Shown here one piece after another: positions 25,313 to 34,389 of a DNA stretch of 64,000 nt. Position numbers and translations under genes: made by a program. The stretch is taken from positions 124,001 through 188,000 of the forward strand of contig CAWGJH010000033.1 in assembly GCA_963822695.1 (NCBI GenBank), given 5' to 3'. The notes under the pieces were generated by a model. It did not search any database and had not been told where the DNA came from. It saw only the letters and a list, made by a program, of their open reading frames with translations. This stretch comes from GCA-003244245 sp963822695. Its GTDB lineage: Bacteria; Actinomycetota; Actinomycetes; Mycobacteriales; Pseudonocardiaceae. Every line of letters begins with the position of its first letter. The first letter of the stretch is position 1.

Positions 25313-25837
25313 CTACAGTGCGCGGAACTCCGAATACTCAATTCCATTCTTCTCGATGGACCGGCAAAGCACGAATCCCAACTTCTCCGCAACTCGGACA
25401 GCGGGCAAGTTCTCCGGCCTGGTAAAGATCACTACAGGTGTCTCGGGCATCACGCGAGCCGCCCACTCCACCGCGCATCGCGCCATTTCCACCGCATAGC
25501 CGTGGCCCCAAGCGCTAGGCCGCAACCCGTAGTACAGGTTGAGAGTGCCCTCACCCCGCTCCACACCACGGCTCAGCCCACCAAATCCGACGACCTCGCC
25601 GCTGTCCAGCAGCTCGATTGCCCAATACCCGTAGCCGTAGCGCCACCAGTGGCAGATGAACCCGCGTAGCATGCGCTCGGTATCTTTGGTCGAGATCGGT
25701 CCAGCCGGGCTGTAGGGGGTGGCCCGCGGATCGCAGTAGATCCCCACCGCATCGGCAAGGTCGGCCTTGCAGGGACGGCGCAAGAACAGCCGGGCGGTCC
25801 GCAACTGACTGTTTGGGCGCAGTAGACTCATCATCAA
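25313..25837 (-). CDS. GNAT acetyltransferase (RimJ/RimL type)
   Basis: 174 aa. The family start LRTARLFLRRPCKADL, a GYGYWAIELLDSGEVVGFGGLSRGVERGEGTLNLYYGLRPSAWGHGYAVEMA acetyl-CoA binding region (motif A around LRPSAWGHGYA), and a terminal RPENLPAVRVAEKLGF are all present. It would transfer acetyl groups from acetyl-CoA to an amine such as a protein N-terminus or a small molecule. It sits between the two inverted transporter copies with its own start signals. Substrate unknown. Confidence 0.87.
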   Translation of the reverse strand: MMMSLLRPNSQLRTARLFLRRPCKADLADAVGIYCDPRATPYSPAGPISTKDTERMLRGFICHWWRYGYGYWAIELLDSGEVVGFGGLSRGVERGEGTLNLYYGLRPSAWGHGYAVEMARCAVEWAARVMPETPVVIFTRPENLPAVRVAEKLGFVLCRSIEKNGIEYSEFRAL

Positions 25838-25878
25838 ATTGTCCCTCCGCCAATGGAATTGTCAAGTGGCTGGCGGGA

Positions 25879-27750
25879 TTATTGCAATACATGATCCTTC
25901 GCGACGCTGGAGGACCTCGTGAAGCCCCGCTGGGAATCCCGCTGCCTGATGGGCACCGTCACATCCCACCGTCCCTGGCCGAGCAGTTGCAGGTGGTGGG
26001 TGTGTAAAGCGTTCAACATGCTGCGATGACCGACGCTGACCAGCGTGCAATCGGGCAGGTCCTCGCGGATCACAGTGTAGAGCGCGTGTTCAATGCCCTC
26101 GTCAACCGCAGACGTCGCCTCGTCGAGAATAACCAGACGTGGGCGGTTCACCAAGATGCGGGCAAACCCGAGGCGCTGTTGCTCACCCGCGGACAGAACG
26201 CGTGACCAATCGACTTCATCCGCGATTCGGTCCTCCAGATGGCCCAGCTGGACCATCCGCAACGCTGTGCGCACCTGCTCATCGTCTACCAGGTGCGGGG
26301 ACTGTGGATAGGTCAGCGCGGTGCGCAGACCCCCCAGGGGCACGTAGGGTTGCTGGGACAAGAACATCGCGCGGCCTGCGGTGGGTCGGCGTACCGTGCC
26401 CTGAGCGTACGGCCATAAATCCGCCAGGCTGCGCAGCAAAGTGGTCTTGCCGCAGCCCGAGGCGCCGGTGACCAACAATGCCTGGCCGGGGCTCAGGTGC
26501 AGGCTCAGACCTTCGATCAGTGGCTGGCCGTCGGGGCGGCGCACAGTCAGGTCCTTGATATCCAGCCCAGTGTGACGGTCCACGACGGCCACCGACGGCA
26601 GGGCGCGCGCCTGATTGTTCGCGTCCAGCAGACCCGTCAAGCGGGCGAGTGTCGCGCGGTAGGCGGCGAAAAGGCCGTATGAGTTCCGAAAGAAGGACAA
26701 CGCCCCGTGCACCTGACCGAAAGCAATGGTGGTCTGTTCGACGTCACCGAGGGTGATGGCGTGACGGAAGAAGCGCGGTGCCTGAATGATGTAGGGAATC
26801 ACCGTTGCGATCTGACTGACCGCGATGTTAAACCCGTCGAACTTCAAGCTACGGAAGACGATGCGCCACCTATTCATGATAACAGCGGCGAACCTGGCGG
26901 CCAACGTCGTCCGTTCCACTTGCTCACCGCGACAGAATGCGATGTTTTCAGAGTGGTCACGCAGACGGATCAACGCGTAGCGAAACGAAGCGCCAAGTCC
27001 TTCGTTCAGGAAGTTCAGCCGGATCAGAGGACGACCGATCCGGAAGGCGGCTACCGACACCACGATCACGTAGAGATAGGTCAAGAAAACCATCGCTCGC
27101 GAGATCGTGTGGCCGAACAGCGATAGCGGGCCCGACAGCCTCCACAGGATGGGAGTGAACGACATCAGCGCCACGACAGACCTGACCGCGCCCAGCGATA
27201 ACGCCAGGGAGTCGGCGACGAAGGAGGTGATGTCTTCCTGGATCCGCTGGTCGGGGTTGTCAACCGGTGCGGTCACGAACTGCCCACGGTGATAGGCGCG
27301 TCCGTCCAGCCAGTCACCAACCATGTGATCGTTCAGCCAGCTTCGCCACTGGATGATGAACGTCTGCTCGATGAGGTACTCTACCCTCGAGTGAACGAAA
27401 TAGACTGTCGTGAGCACGCCGAAAATCGCGAGAAAATACCCGAACATCGCCGAGTTCAGCTCCTGCAGCGCCGTGTAAAGCCCGTTCGCCCAGTACGACA
27501 GCAACACGTCGAGACGCACCGCGACCACCGCCATCCACAGCATCACCAACAGCGTGAGCAGCGGTCGCCAGCTTACCCAGCTGCGATCAGGTCGGAAATA
27601 GGGGACGGCGATCCGCCAGAACTGCCTCCCCCAATCGGTGCAGCGTGCCAGCAGCCAGACGACCACAGCGAAGGAGACAACAGTGACAACAAAGGCCGTT
27701 CCCGACCAGATGAGGCTCGCACTCCATTCGTGCTTCCAGTCCAATGACAT
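25879..27750 (-). CDS. SbmA/BacA-like ABC transporter, fused membrane-ATPase (copy 2)
   Basis: 623 aa, colinear with the copy at 23385-25277 from LDW at the N-terminus to the DVTV end. It has the same NPDQRIQEDITSF block, Walker A TGASGCGKTTLL, signature LSAGEQQR and Walker B VILDEATSAVDE. The two copies face each other around the GNAT gene, an inverted duplication that has since diverged. Copy 2 starts 57 bases downstream of the MFS stop on the same strand and could be co-transcribed with a sugar porter. The substrate is not visible from sequence. Confidence 0.87.
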   Translation of the reverse strand: MSLDWKHEWSASLIWSGTAFVVTVVSFAVVVWLLARCTDWGRQFWRIAVPYFRPDRSWVSWRPLLTLLVMLWMAVVAVRLDVLLSYWANGLYTALQELNSAMFGYFLAIFGVLTTVYFVHSRVEYLIEQTFIIQWRSWLNDHMVGDWLDGRAYHRGQFVTAPVDNPDQRIQEDITSFVADSLALSLGAVRSVVALMSFTPILWRLSGPLSLFGHTISRAMVFLTYLYVIVVSVAAFRIGRPLIRLNFLNEGLGASFRYALIRLRDHSENIAFCRGEQVERTTLAARFAAVIMNRWRIVFRSLKFDGFNIAVSQIATVIPYIIQAPRFFRHAITLGDVEQTTIAFGQVHGALSFFRNSYGLFAAYRATLARLTGLLDANNQARALPSVAVVDRHTGLDIKDLTVRRPDGQPLIEGLSLHLSPGQALLVTGASGCGKTTLLRSLADLWPYAQGTVRRPTAGRAMFLSQQPYVPLGGLRTALTYPQSPHLVDDEQVRTALRMVQLGHLEDRIADEVDWSRVLSAGEQQRLGFARILVNRPRLVILDEATSAVDEGIEHALYTVIREDLPDCTLVSVGHRSMLNALHTHHLQLLGQGRWDVTVPIRQRDSQRGFTRSSSVAKDHVLQ

Positions 27751-27807
27751 GACAAGTGATTCTCCAAGAATGGCAGCGGATTCGGCATAGTTGGGTCTCC
27801 GTTTGCG

Positions 27808-29208
27808 CTACGCCATGTCCTCGAGCTGCTTGCCCTTCGTCTCGTGCACGAATTTCAGCACGAAGAAGAACGAGAGCAGCGCGAATGTCGCGTAGAGGCC
27901 GTACGCCAATCCGAGGCTGATGTCGGCCAGCGCTGGGAACGTCGTCGATACGACGAAGTTGCTGATCCATTGAGCGGCGGCGGCAAGCCCGAGGGCGGCA
28001 GCTCGGATCCGGTTATTGAAGATCTCACCAAGCAGCACCCAGACTGTCGGACCCCACGATATCCCGAAGAACACGACGAAAGCGTTAGCCGCGATAAGCG
28101 CGATCGTGCCAGCCGTGCTACTGAGCTCCGGTTGACCGTTGATCAGGGGGGCCGTGCCGAAAACGTAGGCCAGCGTGCCAAGGCTGACGGCCATGCCGGC
28201 CGAGCCGATCAGCAGCAGCCGGCGCCGGCCGATCTTGTCGATCACGGCGATCGCGACCAGCGTGACGACGATGTTGGTGACCGACGTCAGCACGGTAATG
28301 ATCAGTGAGTCGGCCTCGGTGAACCCGACTTGCCGCCACAGCGTCGATGAGTAGTAGAAGATCACGTTGATGCCGACGAACTGCTGGAAAACCGACAGCA
28401 GGATGCCCACCCACACGATCGGGAGCAAACCGAAAAACGGTCCCCGCAGGTCCACAAAGGTGGACCGGACATCCTGGACCATGGTGCGGTTGATCTCGCG
28501 GATCCGGTCGTTGACACCACTTGTGAGCACCTGGGACAGCACGGAACGGGCCTCCTCGGTGCGACCACGGAACATCAGGTACCGCGGGGACTCGGGTATC
28601 CGCAACGCGAGGATGCCGTAGGCCAGCGCGGGAACAGTCAGGGTGATGAACATCCACCGCCAGGCCGCTCGCCCGAACCACAGATCCTGGTACGCACCTC
28701 CGGCGGCGGTCGCCAGGAAGTAGTCCGAAAGCAGCGCCACAAAGATGCCCGAGACAATGGCCAGCTGTTGCAGTGAGCCGAGACGGCCGCGGATCGAGGC
28801 CGGCGCGATCTCCGCGATGTAGGCCGGGGCAATGACGGAGGCCGCACCCACGCCGAGGCCGCCGACGATCCGCCAGACGGTGAGGTCGTACGGCGAGACG
28901 CTGAGCCCGGAGCCGATCGCACTGAGGAAGAACAGCACCGCGGCGAGCACCATCACCCGGATGCGACCAATCCGGTCGGCCAGCTTGCCGGCGAGCCAGG
29001 CACCCACCGCGCAGCCCAGCAGCGCGGAGGCCACGACAAAGCCGGTGAGCCCGGCACCCATCCTGAATGTCTCGTGGATGGCCGACACCGCCCCGTTGAT
29101 GACGGCGGTGTCGAAGCCGAACAGGAAGCCCCCGAGGGCGGCCACCGCTGCCAGCAAAACCGCCCGCCCGGTGTCGTACCGCTCGGTCTTCGGCTCGATC
29201 GACGTCAT
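27808..29208 (-). CDS. MFS sugar porter (proton symporter)
   Basis: 466 aa, twelve transmembrane helices in two halves. Sugar porter signatures are present: GFDTAVINGA in helix 1, the loop LADRIGRIRVM, PESPRYLMFRGR at the domain junction, the helix-7 motif QQFVGINVIFYYSSTLW, the loop IDKIGRRRLL and the terminal ETKGKQLED. The family takes up glucose, xylose, arabinose or related sugars with protons. It is divergent from the trehalose/kojibiose-type operon, separated by 200 bases containing an inverted repeat, which suggests joint control of uptake and disaccharide phosphorolysis. Confidence 0.92.
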   Translation of the reverse strand: MTSIEPKTERYDTGRAVLLAAVAALGGFLFGFDTAVINGAVSAIHETFRMGAGLTGFVVASALLGCAVGAWLAGKLADRIGRIRVMVLAAVLFFLSAIGSGLSVSPYDLTVWRIVGGLGVGAASVIAPAYIAEIAPASIRGRLGSLQQLAIVSGIFVALLSDYFLATAAGGAYQDLWFGRAAWRWMFITLTVPALAYGILALRIPESPRYLMFRGRTEEARSVLSQVLTSGVNDRIREINRTMVQDVRSTFVDLRGPFFGLLPIVWVGILLSVFQQFVGINVIFYYSSTLWRQVGFTEADSLIITVLTSVTNIVVTLVAIAVIDKIGRRRLLLIGSAGMAVSLGTLAYVFGTAPLINGQPELSSTAGTIALIAANAFVVFFGISWGPTVWVLLGEIFNNRIRAAALGLAAAAQWISNFVVSTTFPALADISLGLAYGLYATFALLSFFFVLKFVHETKGKQLEDMA

Positions 29209-29299
29209 GGCTCACCCCTTGGCGATCGGTGCGGGAATCCACCCTGCTGTGATGCCTACCACGCGCAGGCCCGGCCGAGGAGTGCGATGGGTTCGTGGT

Positions 29300-29354
29300 G
29301 ATTGCCGAAAACTCAGGGAGACCGGTGCCCACGCACCTGTTAGCGTCGGCAATC
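29300..29354. promoter_or_regulatory. Split 9-bp inverted repeat in divergent promoter region
   Basis: GATTGCCGA (29300-29308) and TCGGCAATC (29346-29354) are perfect complements 37 bases apart, between the MFS start (29208) and the otsB start (29408). It could be a looped operator pair for both transcription directions. Confidence 0.4.
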
Positions 29355-29407
29355 TACGCCTCTATGCAAGGTAGGTATGTGCCGATGCTGGCCGGGACCG
29401 CACGACC

Positions 29408-30229
29408 GTGACCACGCCAGCGCCGACTGTTCGTGACCTACCCGACGCGCTACGCGACGGCGAGCAGTTCGCCGCGACGCTGGCTGGCCGCCGGTCGGCG
29501 GTGTTTCTCGACTACGACGGGGTGTTGACCCCGATCGTCGACCGGCCGGAGGACGCGGTCATGTCCGACGGCATGCGGGAGGTAGTCCAGGCCCTGGCGC
29601 GGCGCTGCCCGGTGTGCGTGGTCAGCGGTCGCGACCGACCCGTCGTGCAGCGGTTGATGGGCGTCGACAATCTGGTGGTGGCGGGCAGCCACGGCTTCGA
29701 TATCTGGAGTCCACAGGAGGGCACGATCGCGCACGATGCCGCGACCGGCTTCGATGACTTGATCTCCGAGGTCAGGGACCGGCTCCGCGCCGAGGTCGAA
29801 TCAATTCCGGGTGTGGTGATCGAGCCGAAGCGGGCTTCGGTTGCGGTCCACTACCGGCTCGCTGTTCCGGAGCACCACGCCAGGGTCACCGCGGTGGTGG
29901 ACGAGTTGCTGGATGAGTACTCCGGGCGGCTGAAGCTCACCCCCGGGAAAATGGTGTACGAGTTCCAGCCGAATATCGACTGGCACAAGGGCAAGGCCGT
30001 CCTGCACCTGCTGCGGATGCTGGATCTCGACGCCGACGACGTCGTGCCGCTGTATCTCGGGGACGACATCACCGACGAGGATGCCTTCAAGGCGCTGACC
30101 GGACGGGGAGTCGGCATCATCGTCGGCCACCCGGACGATCCGGAGGTAGCGAACCGGCCTACCGCCGCCAACTTCGTCCTGGCGTCCACCGGTGAGGTGA
30201 AGCGATTCCTCAGCACGCTGGCCCGTTGA
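29408..30229 (+). CDS. otsB: Trehalose-6-phosphate phosphatase
   Basis: 273 aa, HAD-superfamily hydrolase that removes phosphate from trehalose 6-phosphate. Motif I FLDYDGVLTPIVDRPEDAV carries the nucleophile Asp; CVVSGRDRPVVQRL supplies motif II; KPGK-like LTPGKMVYEFQPNIDWHKGKAV and YLGDDITDEDAFKAL supply motifs III-IV. GTG start at 29408. It is first in an operon with a GH65 phosphorylase (31-base gap) and a phosphoglucomutase. In mycobacterial OtsB1 (Rv2006) the same three domains occur in one polypeptide; here they are separate genes. Confidence 0.93.
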   Translation: MTTPAPTVRDLPDALRDGEQFAATLAGRRSAVFLDYDGVLTPIVDRPEDAVMSDGMREVVQALARRCPVCVVSGRDRPVVQRLMGVDNLVVAGSHGFDIWSPQEGTIAHDAATGFDDLISEVRDRLRAEVESIPGVVIEPKRASVAVHYRLAVPEHHARVTAVVDELLDEYSGRLKLTPGKMVYEFQPNIDWHKGKAVLHLLRMLDLDADDVVPLYLGDDITDEDAFKALTGRGVGIIVGHPDDPEVANRPTAANFVLASTGEVKRFLSTLAR

Positions 30230-30260
30230 CTCGGGCAACCATCCTTTCGGGAGGGGATCC

Positions 30261-32747
30261 GTGTTCGACTTCACACTCGCCTACGACGGCTTCAATCCCC
30301 TGCAGGAAGGTTTGCGCGAAGCCCTGACCTCGACCGGCAACGGCTACTTCGCTACCCGGGGAGCGGCCGAGTGGGAGGACGCGAACGCGGTCCATTATCC
30401 GGGCACGTACGCCCACGGCTGCTTCAACCGGGAGACGACCATCCTCGGCGGTCGCCCGGTCCTCAACGAGGACCTGGTCAACCTCACCAACTGGTTGCTG
30501 CTGAAGCTGAGGATCGAGGGCGAGGAGGCAATCCGGCTCGACAACGTCGAGGTGCTCTCCTACCGCCACTCCTACGACATCCGCAACGCCATGGTGGGGC
30601 GCGAGATCCAGTTCCGGGACCGCGCCGGCCGCGAGACGACCCTGCGCAGCCGCCGCTTCGTGAGCATGGCCAACAGCCACCTGGCCGGTATCGAGTGGAC
30701 GCTCACCCCGGACAACTGGTCAGGCCGGGTGGAAGTGATCTCCGGGCTCGATGGTCGCGTGACCAACCACATGGTTGCTCGCTACCGCGAGCTCGAGGGG
30801 CGTCACCTCAACCCGGGGTCTCCGCGCACGTTCGGCCCGGAGATCATCGCCCTGAAGGTGCAGACCCGGCAGTCGAACATCTACATCTCCGAAGCCGCGC
30901 GCACTCGAGTCTTCCGCGACGGTGAGACCGTGTCGATGCTCGACCCCGCAAGCAGGTCTTCGGTCAACCCACTGAACAGCCCGCTGGAGGTTGCACGCAG
31001 CCTGTACCAGATGGAGGACTACATCCAGCAGGTCCTCGCCTTCGACGTCGAGCAGGGCAACCCGGTGCGTGTGGAGAAGATGATCTCACTGTTCACCTCG
31101 CACGACAACGCGATCGCCGAGACCCTGGTCGCCGCCGGAACGCACGTCGCGCGCTACCCGGATTTCGCCGAGGCGCTGACCGAGCACGAGTCGGCGTGGA
31201 CCGAGCTGTGGGACATCGGTGACATCCAGCTGCCCCGCCAGCCCCGCGTGCAGCTGCTGCTGCGCTTGCACGTCTCCCACGTGCTGCAGGTGTGCTCGCG
31301 GCACACAGCCCGGCACGACGCGGGTGTTCCGGCTCGGGGGCTCAATGGTGAGGCCTACCGCGGGCACGTGTTCTGGGACGAGCTTTACATCTACCCCTAC
31401 CTCAACTTCCGGCTGCCCGAGATCACCCGTGGGCTGTTGATGTACCGCTACCGCCGCCTCGCCGAGGCGCGGGTCGCGGCGGAGGAGGCCGGCTACCAGG
31501 GCGCGATGTTCCCCTGGCAGAGCGGCAGCGACGGCACCGAGGAGACACAGGTCGTCCACCTCAACCCGCTGTCCGGGCAGTGGCACCCTGACCACAGCCA
31601 TCACCAGCGCCACGTCAACGCGGCGATCTTCTACAACGTCTGGCAGTACTACCAGGCCACCGGTGACGTGGCGTTCCTCCGCGACTACGGTGCCGAGCTC
31701 ATGCTCGAGATCGCCCGCTTCTGGGCCTCGATCGCGCACTACAACCCCGAGCGTGACCGGTATGAGATCCACGGGGTGATGGGGCCCGACGAGTTCCACG
31801 AGCGCTATCCCGGTGCCGAGGAAGGTGGGCTGCGCAACAACGCCTATACCAATCTGATGGTGGCCTGGATCGCCGTCACCGCCCCTCGGGTGCTCGATCT
31901 GCTGCCGAGGAGCCGTCGCGACGCGTTGCGGGTCAGTCTCGGGCTGACCGATGACGAGTTGCTGACGTGGGATGAGATGAGCCGCAAGATGTTCGTCCCG
32001 TTCCATGCCGACGGCATCATCAGCCAGTTCGAGGGTTACGCCAATCTCGAGGAGCTGGATTGGGAGCGCTACCGCGCCGAGTACCCCAACATCCAGCGCC
32101 TGGACCGCATCCTCAAGGCCGCGGGCGACGACCCCAACCGCTACCAGCTGGGCAAGCAGGCCGACGCGGTGATGCTGTTCTTCCTGTTCTCCGCCGACGA
32201 ACTGCGCGAGCTGTTCGACAGGCTCGGGTATGACTATGACCCCGACCTCGCGCGGCGAACCATCGACTACTACGACCAGCGCACCTCCCACGGCTCGACC
32301 CTGAGCCTGGTCACGCACGCCGCCGTGCTCGCCAGCCTGGACCCGGAGAGTTCGTGGAAGCGCTTCCTCGTGGCGCTGGAGAGTGACGTGGGTGACGTGC
32401 AGGGCGGCACCACCAAGGAGGGCATCCACATGGGTGTCATGTCCGGCACGCTGGATCTCCTGCAGCGCGGCTACGTCGGCACCACCGTGCGCGATGGGGT
32501 CCTGCACTTCAACCCAACACTCACCGACCGGCTCGACGGGCTCACGTTCCCGATGCAGTTCCGCGGGACGTCGATCAGGGTCAGCATCTCCGGCGACGAG
32601 CTGACGGTGCGGATTCTGGCCGAGGGCTACAGCCGGCCCGTCCGGATCGGCATCGGCGACGAGGTGCGAGAGCTGGCCGCCGGTGAGGGGTGGGTAGCGT
32701 CGCCGCGTCGGAAGCGCGACTGGAGACCACACCGGGGAAAGGAGTGA
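30261..32747 (+). CDS. Glycoside hydrolase family 65 disaccharide phosphorylase
   Basis: 828 aa. GTG behind GGGAGGGGATCC. A beta-sandwich N-terminal domain (about 1-300) precedes the (alpha/alpha)6 barrel with the GH65 blocks RGHVFWDELYIYPY, MFPWQSGSDGTEETQ, the catalytic Glu in VMGPDEFHERYPG, NNAYTN, and the phosphate-site region KQADAVMLFF and GSTLSLVTHA. GH65 members phosphorolyse trehalose, maltose or kojibiose to glucose and beta-glucose 1-phosphate. The phosphoglucomutase directly downstream converts that product, which supports phosphorolysis. Which linkage is cut cannot be told. The mycobacterial pair Rv3400/Rv3401 is a parallel. Confidence 0.93.
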   Translation: MFDFTLAYDGFNPLQEGLREALTSTGNGYFATRGAAEWEDANAVHYPGTYAHGCFNRETTILGGRPVLNEDLVNLTNWLLLKLRIEGEEAIRLDNVEVLSYRHSYDIRNAMVGREIQFRDRAGRETTLRSRRFVSMANSHLAGIEWTLTPDNWSGRVEVISGLDGRVTNHMVARYRELEGRHLNPGSPRTFGPEIIALKVQTRQSNIYISEAARTRVFRDGETVSMLDPASRSSVNPLNSPLEVARSLYQMEDYIQQVLAFDVEQGNPVRVEKMISLFTSHDNAIAETLVAAGTHVARYPDFAEALTEHESAWTELWDIGDIQLPRQPRVQLLLRLHVSHVLQVCSRHTARHDAGVPARGLNGEAYRGHVFWDELYIYPYLNFRLPEITRGLLMYRYRRLAEARVAAEEAGYQGAMFPWQSGSDGTEETQVVHLNPLSGQWHPDHSHHQRHVNAAIFYNVWQYYQATGDVAFLRDYGAELMLEIARFWASIAHYNPERDRYEIHGVMGPDEFHERYPGAEEGGLRNNAYTNLMVAWIAVTAPRVLDLLPRSRRDALRVSLGLTDDELLTWDEMSRKMFVPFHADGIISQFEGYANLEELDWERYRAEYPNIQRLDRILKAAGDDPNRYQLGKQADAVMLFFLFSADELRELFDRLGYDYDPDLARRTIDYYDQRTSHGSTLSLVTHAAVLASLDPESSWKRFLVALESDVGDVQGGTTKEGIHMGVMSGTLDLLQRGYVGTTVRDGVLHFNPTLTDRLDGLTFPMQFRGTSIRVSISGDELTVRILAEGYSRPVRIGIGDEVRELAAGEGWVASPRRKRDWRPHRGKE

Positions 32748-32749
32748 TC

Positions 32750-33574
32750 GTGCCGACCCGAGACTGTGCGGGAGGCTTTCAGGGAGCGATCTTCGATGTT
32801 GACGGCGTGCTGGTCAACTCCCCGCACGAACGGGCGTGGAAGGACTCGCTGCGTGAGCTGATGGACCACGACTGGGCCGACATCGCGGACCAGACCTCGT
32901 GGTCCGACGAGCGCTTCACACCGCAGGTCTACCAGCAGGTGTTGTCGGGCAAGCCCCGAATGAGCGGAGCGCTGGCGGCCCTGGAGTACTTCGAGGTTCC
33001 CGACGCCGCCAAGCGGGTGGGGGCCTACGCCGCGAACAAGCAGACCATGGTCATCAAGCTCATCGAGGCTGGCGAGTTCACGGCTTACCCCGACGCGTTG
33101 CGTTTCCTGCTGGCCGTGCGCGACGCGGGAATCCCGGTGGTGGCGGCGTCGTCGTCGAAGAACGCTGGACTGTTCCTCCGCCAGATCCGGCTCGACACCT
33201 TCGCCGCCGAGCAGGGCCTGCACTACGACTTCCTGCGGCCCGGGGAGAGCCTGCTGGAATTCTTCGACGTCGACATTTCCGGTCGCGACTTCGCCCAGGG
33301 CAAACCACACCCCGAGATCTTCCTGACCGGGGCCGCCGAGCTCGGCGTCGCCCCAGAGCACTGCTTTGTCGTGGAGGACGCAGCCAGCGGCGTGCAGGCA
33401 GCCAAGGCCGGCGGCATGGCGGCGTTAGGTCTGGCCCGAGCCGACGACCAGGAACTCCTGGCGGCCGCGAACGCCGATCTTGTCGTCACGTCGCTGGATG
33501 ACGTCGACCTCGCGGGCCTGGGCGAGCACCAGCTGCGGCGACGACCCGGCGATCCGCTCCGAGCTCAGCGGTGA
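32750..33574 (+). CDS. pgmB: Beta-phosphoglucomutase (HAD superfamily)
   Basis: 274 aa. The nucleophile motif is GAIFDVDGVLVNSPHERAW; a cap domain follows; VVAASSSKN is motif II; HPEIFLTGAAELGV and CFVVEDAASGVQAAKAGGMAALGL give motifs III-IV. It interconverts beta-glucose 1-phosphate and glucose 6-phosphate, using the product of the GH65 enzyme. AAAGGAG (32738-32744) is best placed for GTG 32750; the GTG at 32744, overlapping the previous stop, is the alternative. It ends 8 bases from the stop of a convergent slipin gene. Confidence 0.92.
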   Translation: MPTRDCAGGFQGAIFDVDGVLVNSPHERAWKDSLRELMDHDWADIADQTSWSDERFTPQVYQQVLSGKPRMSGALAALEYFEVPDAAKRVGAYAANKQTMVIKLIEAGEFTAYPDALRFLLAVRDAGIPVVAASSSKNAGLFLRQIRLDTFAAEQGLHYDFLRPGESLLEFFDVDISGRDFAQGKPHPEIFLTGAAELGVAPEHCFVVEDAASGVQAAKAGGMAALGLARADDQELLAAANADLVVTSLDDVDLAGLGEHQLRRRPGDPLRAQR

Positions 33575-33582
33575 ATCGGGGT

Positions 33583-34389
33583 TTACGTCGATGATGAGTT
33601 GGGGTCCACGGTGTTGTGTGGGGGCGCCGTCGTGGGGGTGAATCGCAGGCCGCCGTCGAGGAAGGGGCGGACCAGGTCGAGAGGCAGCGGGAAGACGATG
33701 GTGGAGTTCTGGTCCGTACCGAGCTCGAGGAGCGTCTGCAGGTAACGGAGTTGCAGTGCGGCCGGAGAGCGACTGAGGATCTCCGACGCGTCGTGTAACC
33801 GGTGGGATGCCTGGAACTCGCCCTCGGCGTTGATGACCTTAGCCCGCCGTTCCCGCTCGGCCTCGGCCTGTCGGGCCATCGCCCGCTGCATCGCCTCCGG
33901 GATCTCCACGTCTTTGATCTCGACTGTGGTGACCTTGATGCCCCAGGGCTCGGTCTGTTCGTCGATGATCTGGCGGAGACTTTTGTTGAGCTGGTCCCGC
34001 TCGGCCAGCAAGGAGTCGAGGTCGGCGCGTCCTAAAACTGACCGCAGAGTGGTTTGGGCGATCTGGGAGGTGGCGACTGGATAGGCCTCGACCTCGGTGA
34101 TGGCCAGCTGCGGGTCAACCACCCGAAAGTAGGCAACCGCGTTCACCCGGGCCGGCACATTGTCGCGGGTGATAACTTCTTGCGGCGGTATCGTCAAGGT
34201 AACGATGCGCAGGTCGACGCGCACCATCCGGTCCACCAACGGTATGAGCGCGACCAGGCCAGGGCCGCGTAACGGGCGGAGCCGTCCGAGCCGGAAGACC
34301 ACCCCGCGCTGGTACTCGCGGAGCACCCGCACATTCACGACCAGCATCACGACCACCGCGATGCCGCAGGCCACGAGAATACCGGTCAT
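33583..34389 (-). CDS. Slipin / SPFH-domain membrane protein (copy 1)
   Basis: 268 aa. One N-terminal transmembrane helix (ILVACGIAVVVMLVVNVRVL) is followed by a stomatin/prohibitin domain: EYQRGVVFRLGRLRPLRGPG, then VITRDNVPARVNAVAYFRVV, QTTLRSVLGRADLDSLL and the coiled segment AMARQAEAERERRAKVINAEGE. SPFH proteins build membrane scaffolds. ATG 34389 overlaps the upstream gene's stop (ATGA), which ties it to the NO-reductase transcript. It is a paralogue of the slipin at 37388. Confidence 0.9.
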   Translation of the reverse strand: MTGILVACGIAVVVMLVVNVRVLREYQRGVVFRLGRLRPLRGPGLVALIPLVDRMVRVDLRIVTLTIPPQEVITRDNVPARVNAVAYFRVVDPQLAITEVEAYPVATSQIAQTTLRSVLGRADLDSLLAERDQLNKSLRQIIDEQTEPWGIKVTTVEIKDVEIPEAMQRAMARQAEAERERRAKVINAEGEFQASHRLHDASEILSRSPAALQLRYLQTLLELGTDQNSTIVFPLPLDLVRPFLDGGLRFTPTTAPPHNTVDPNSSST

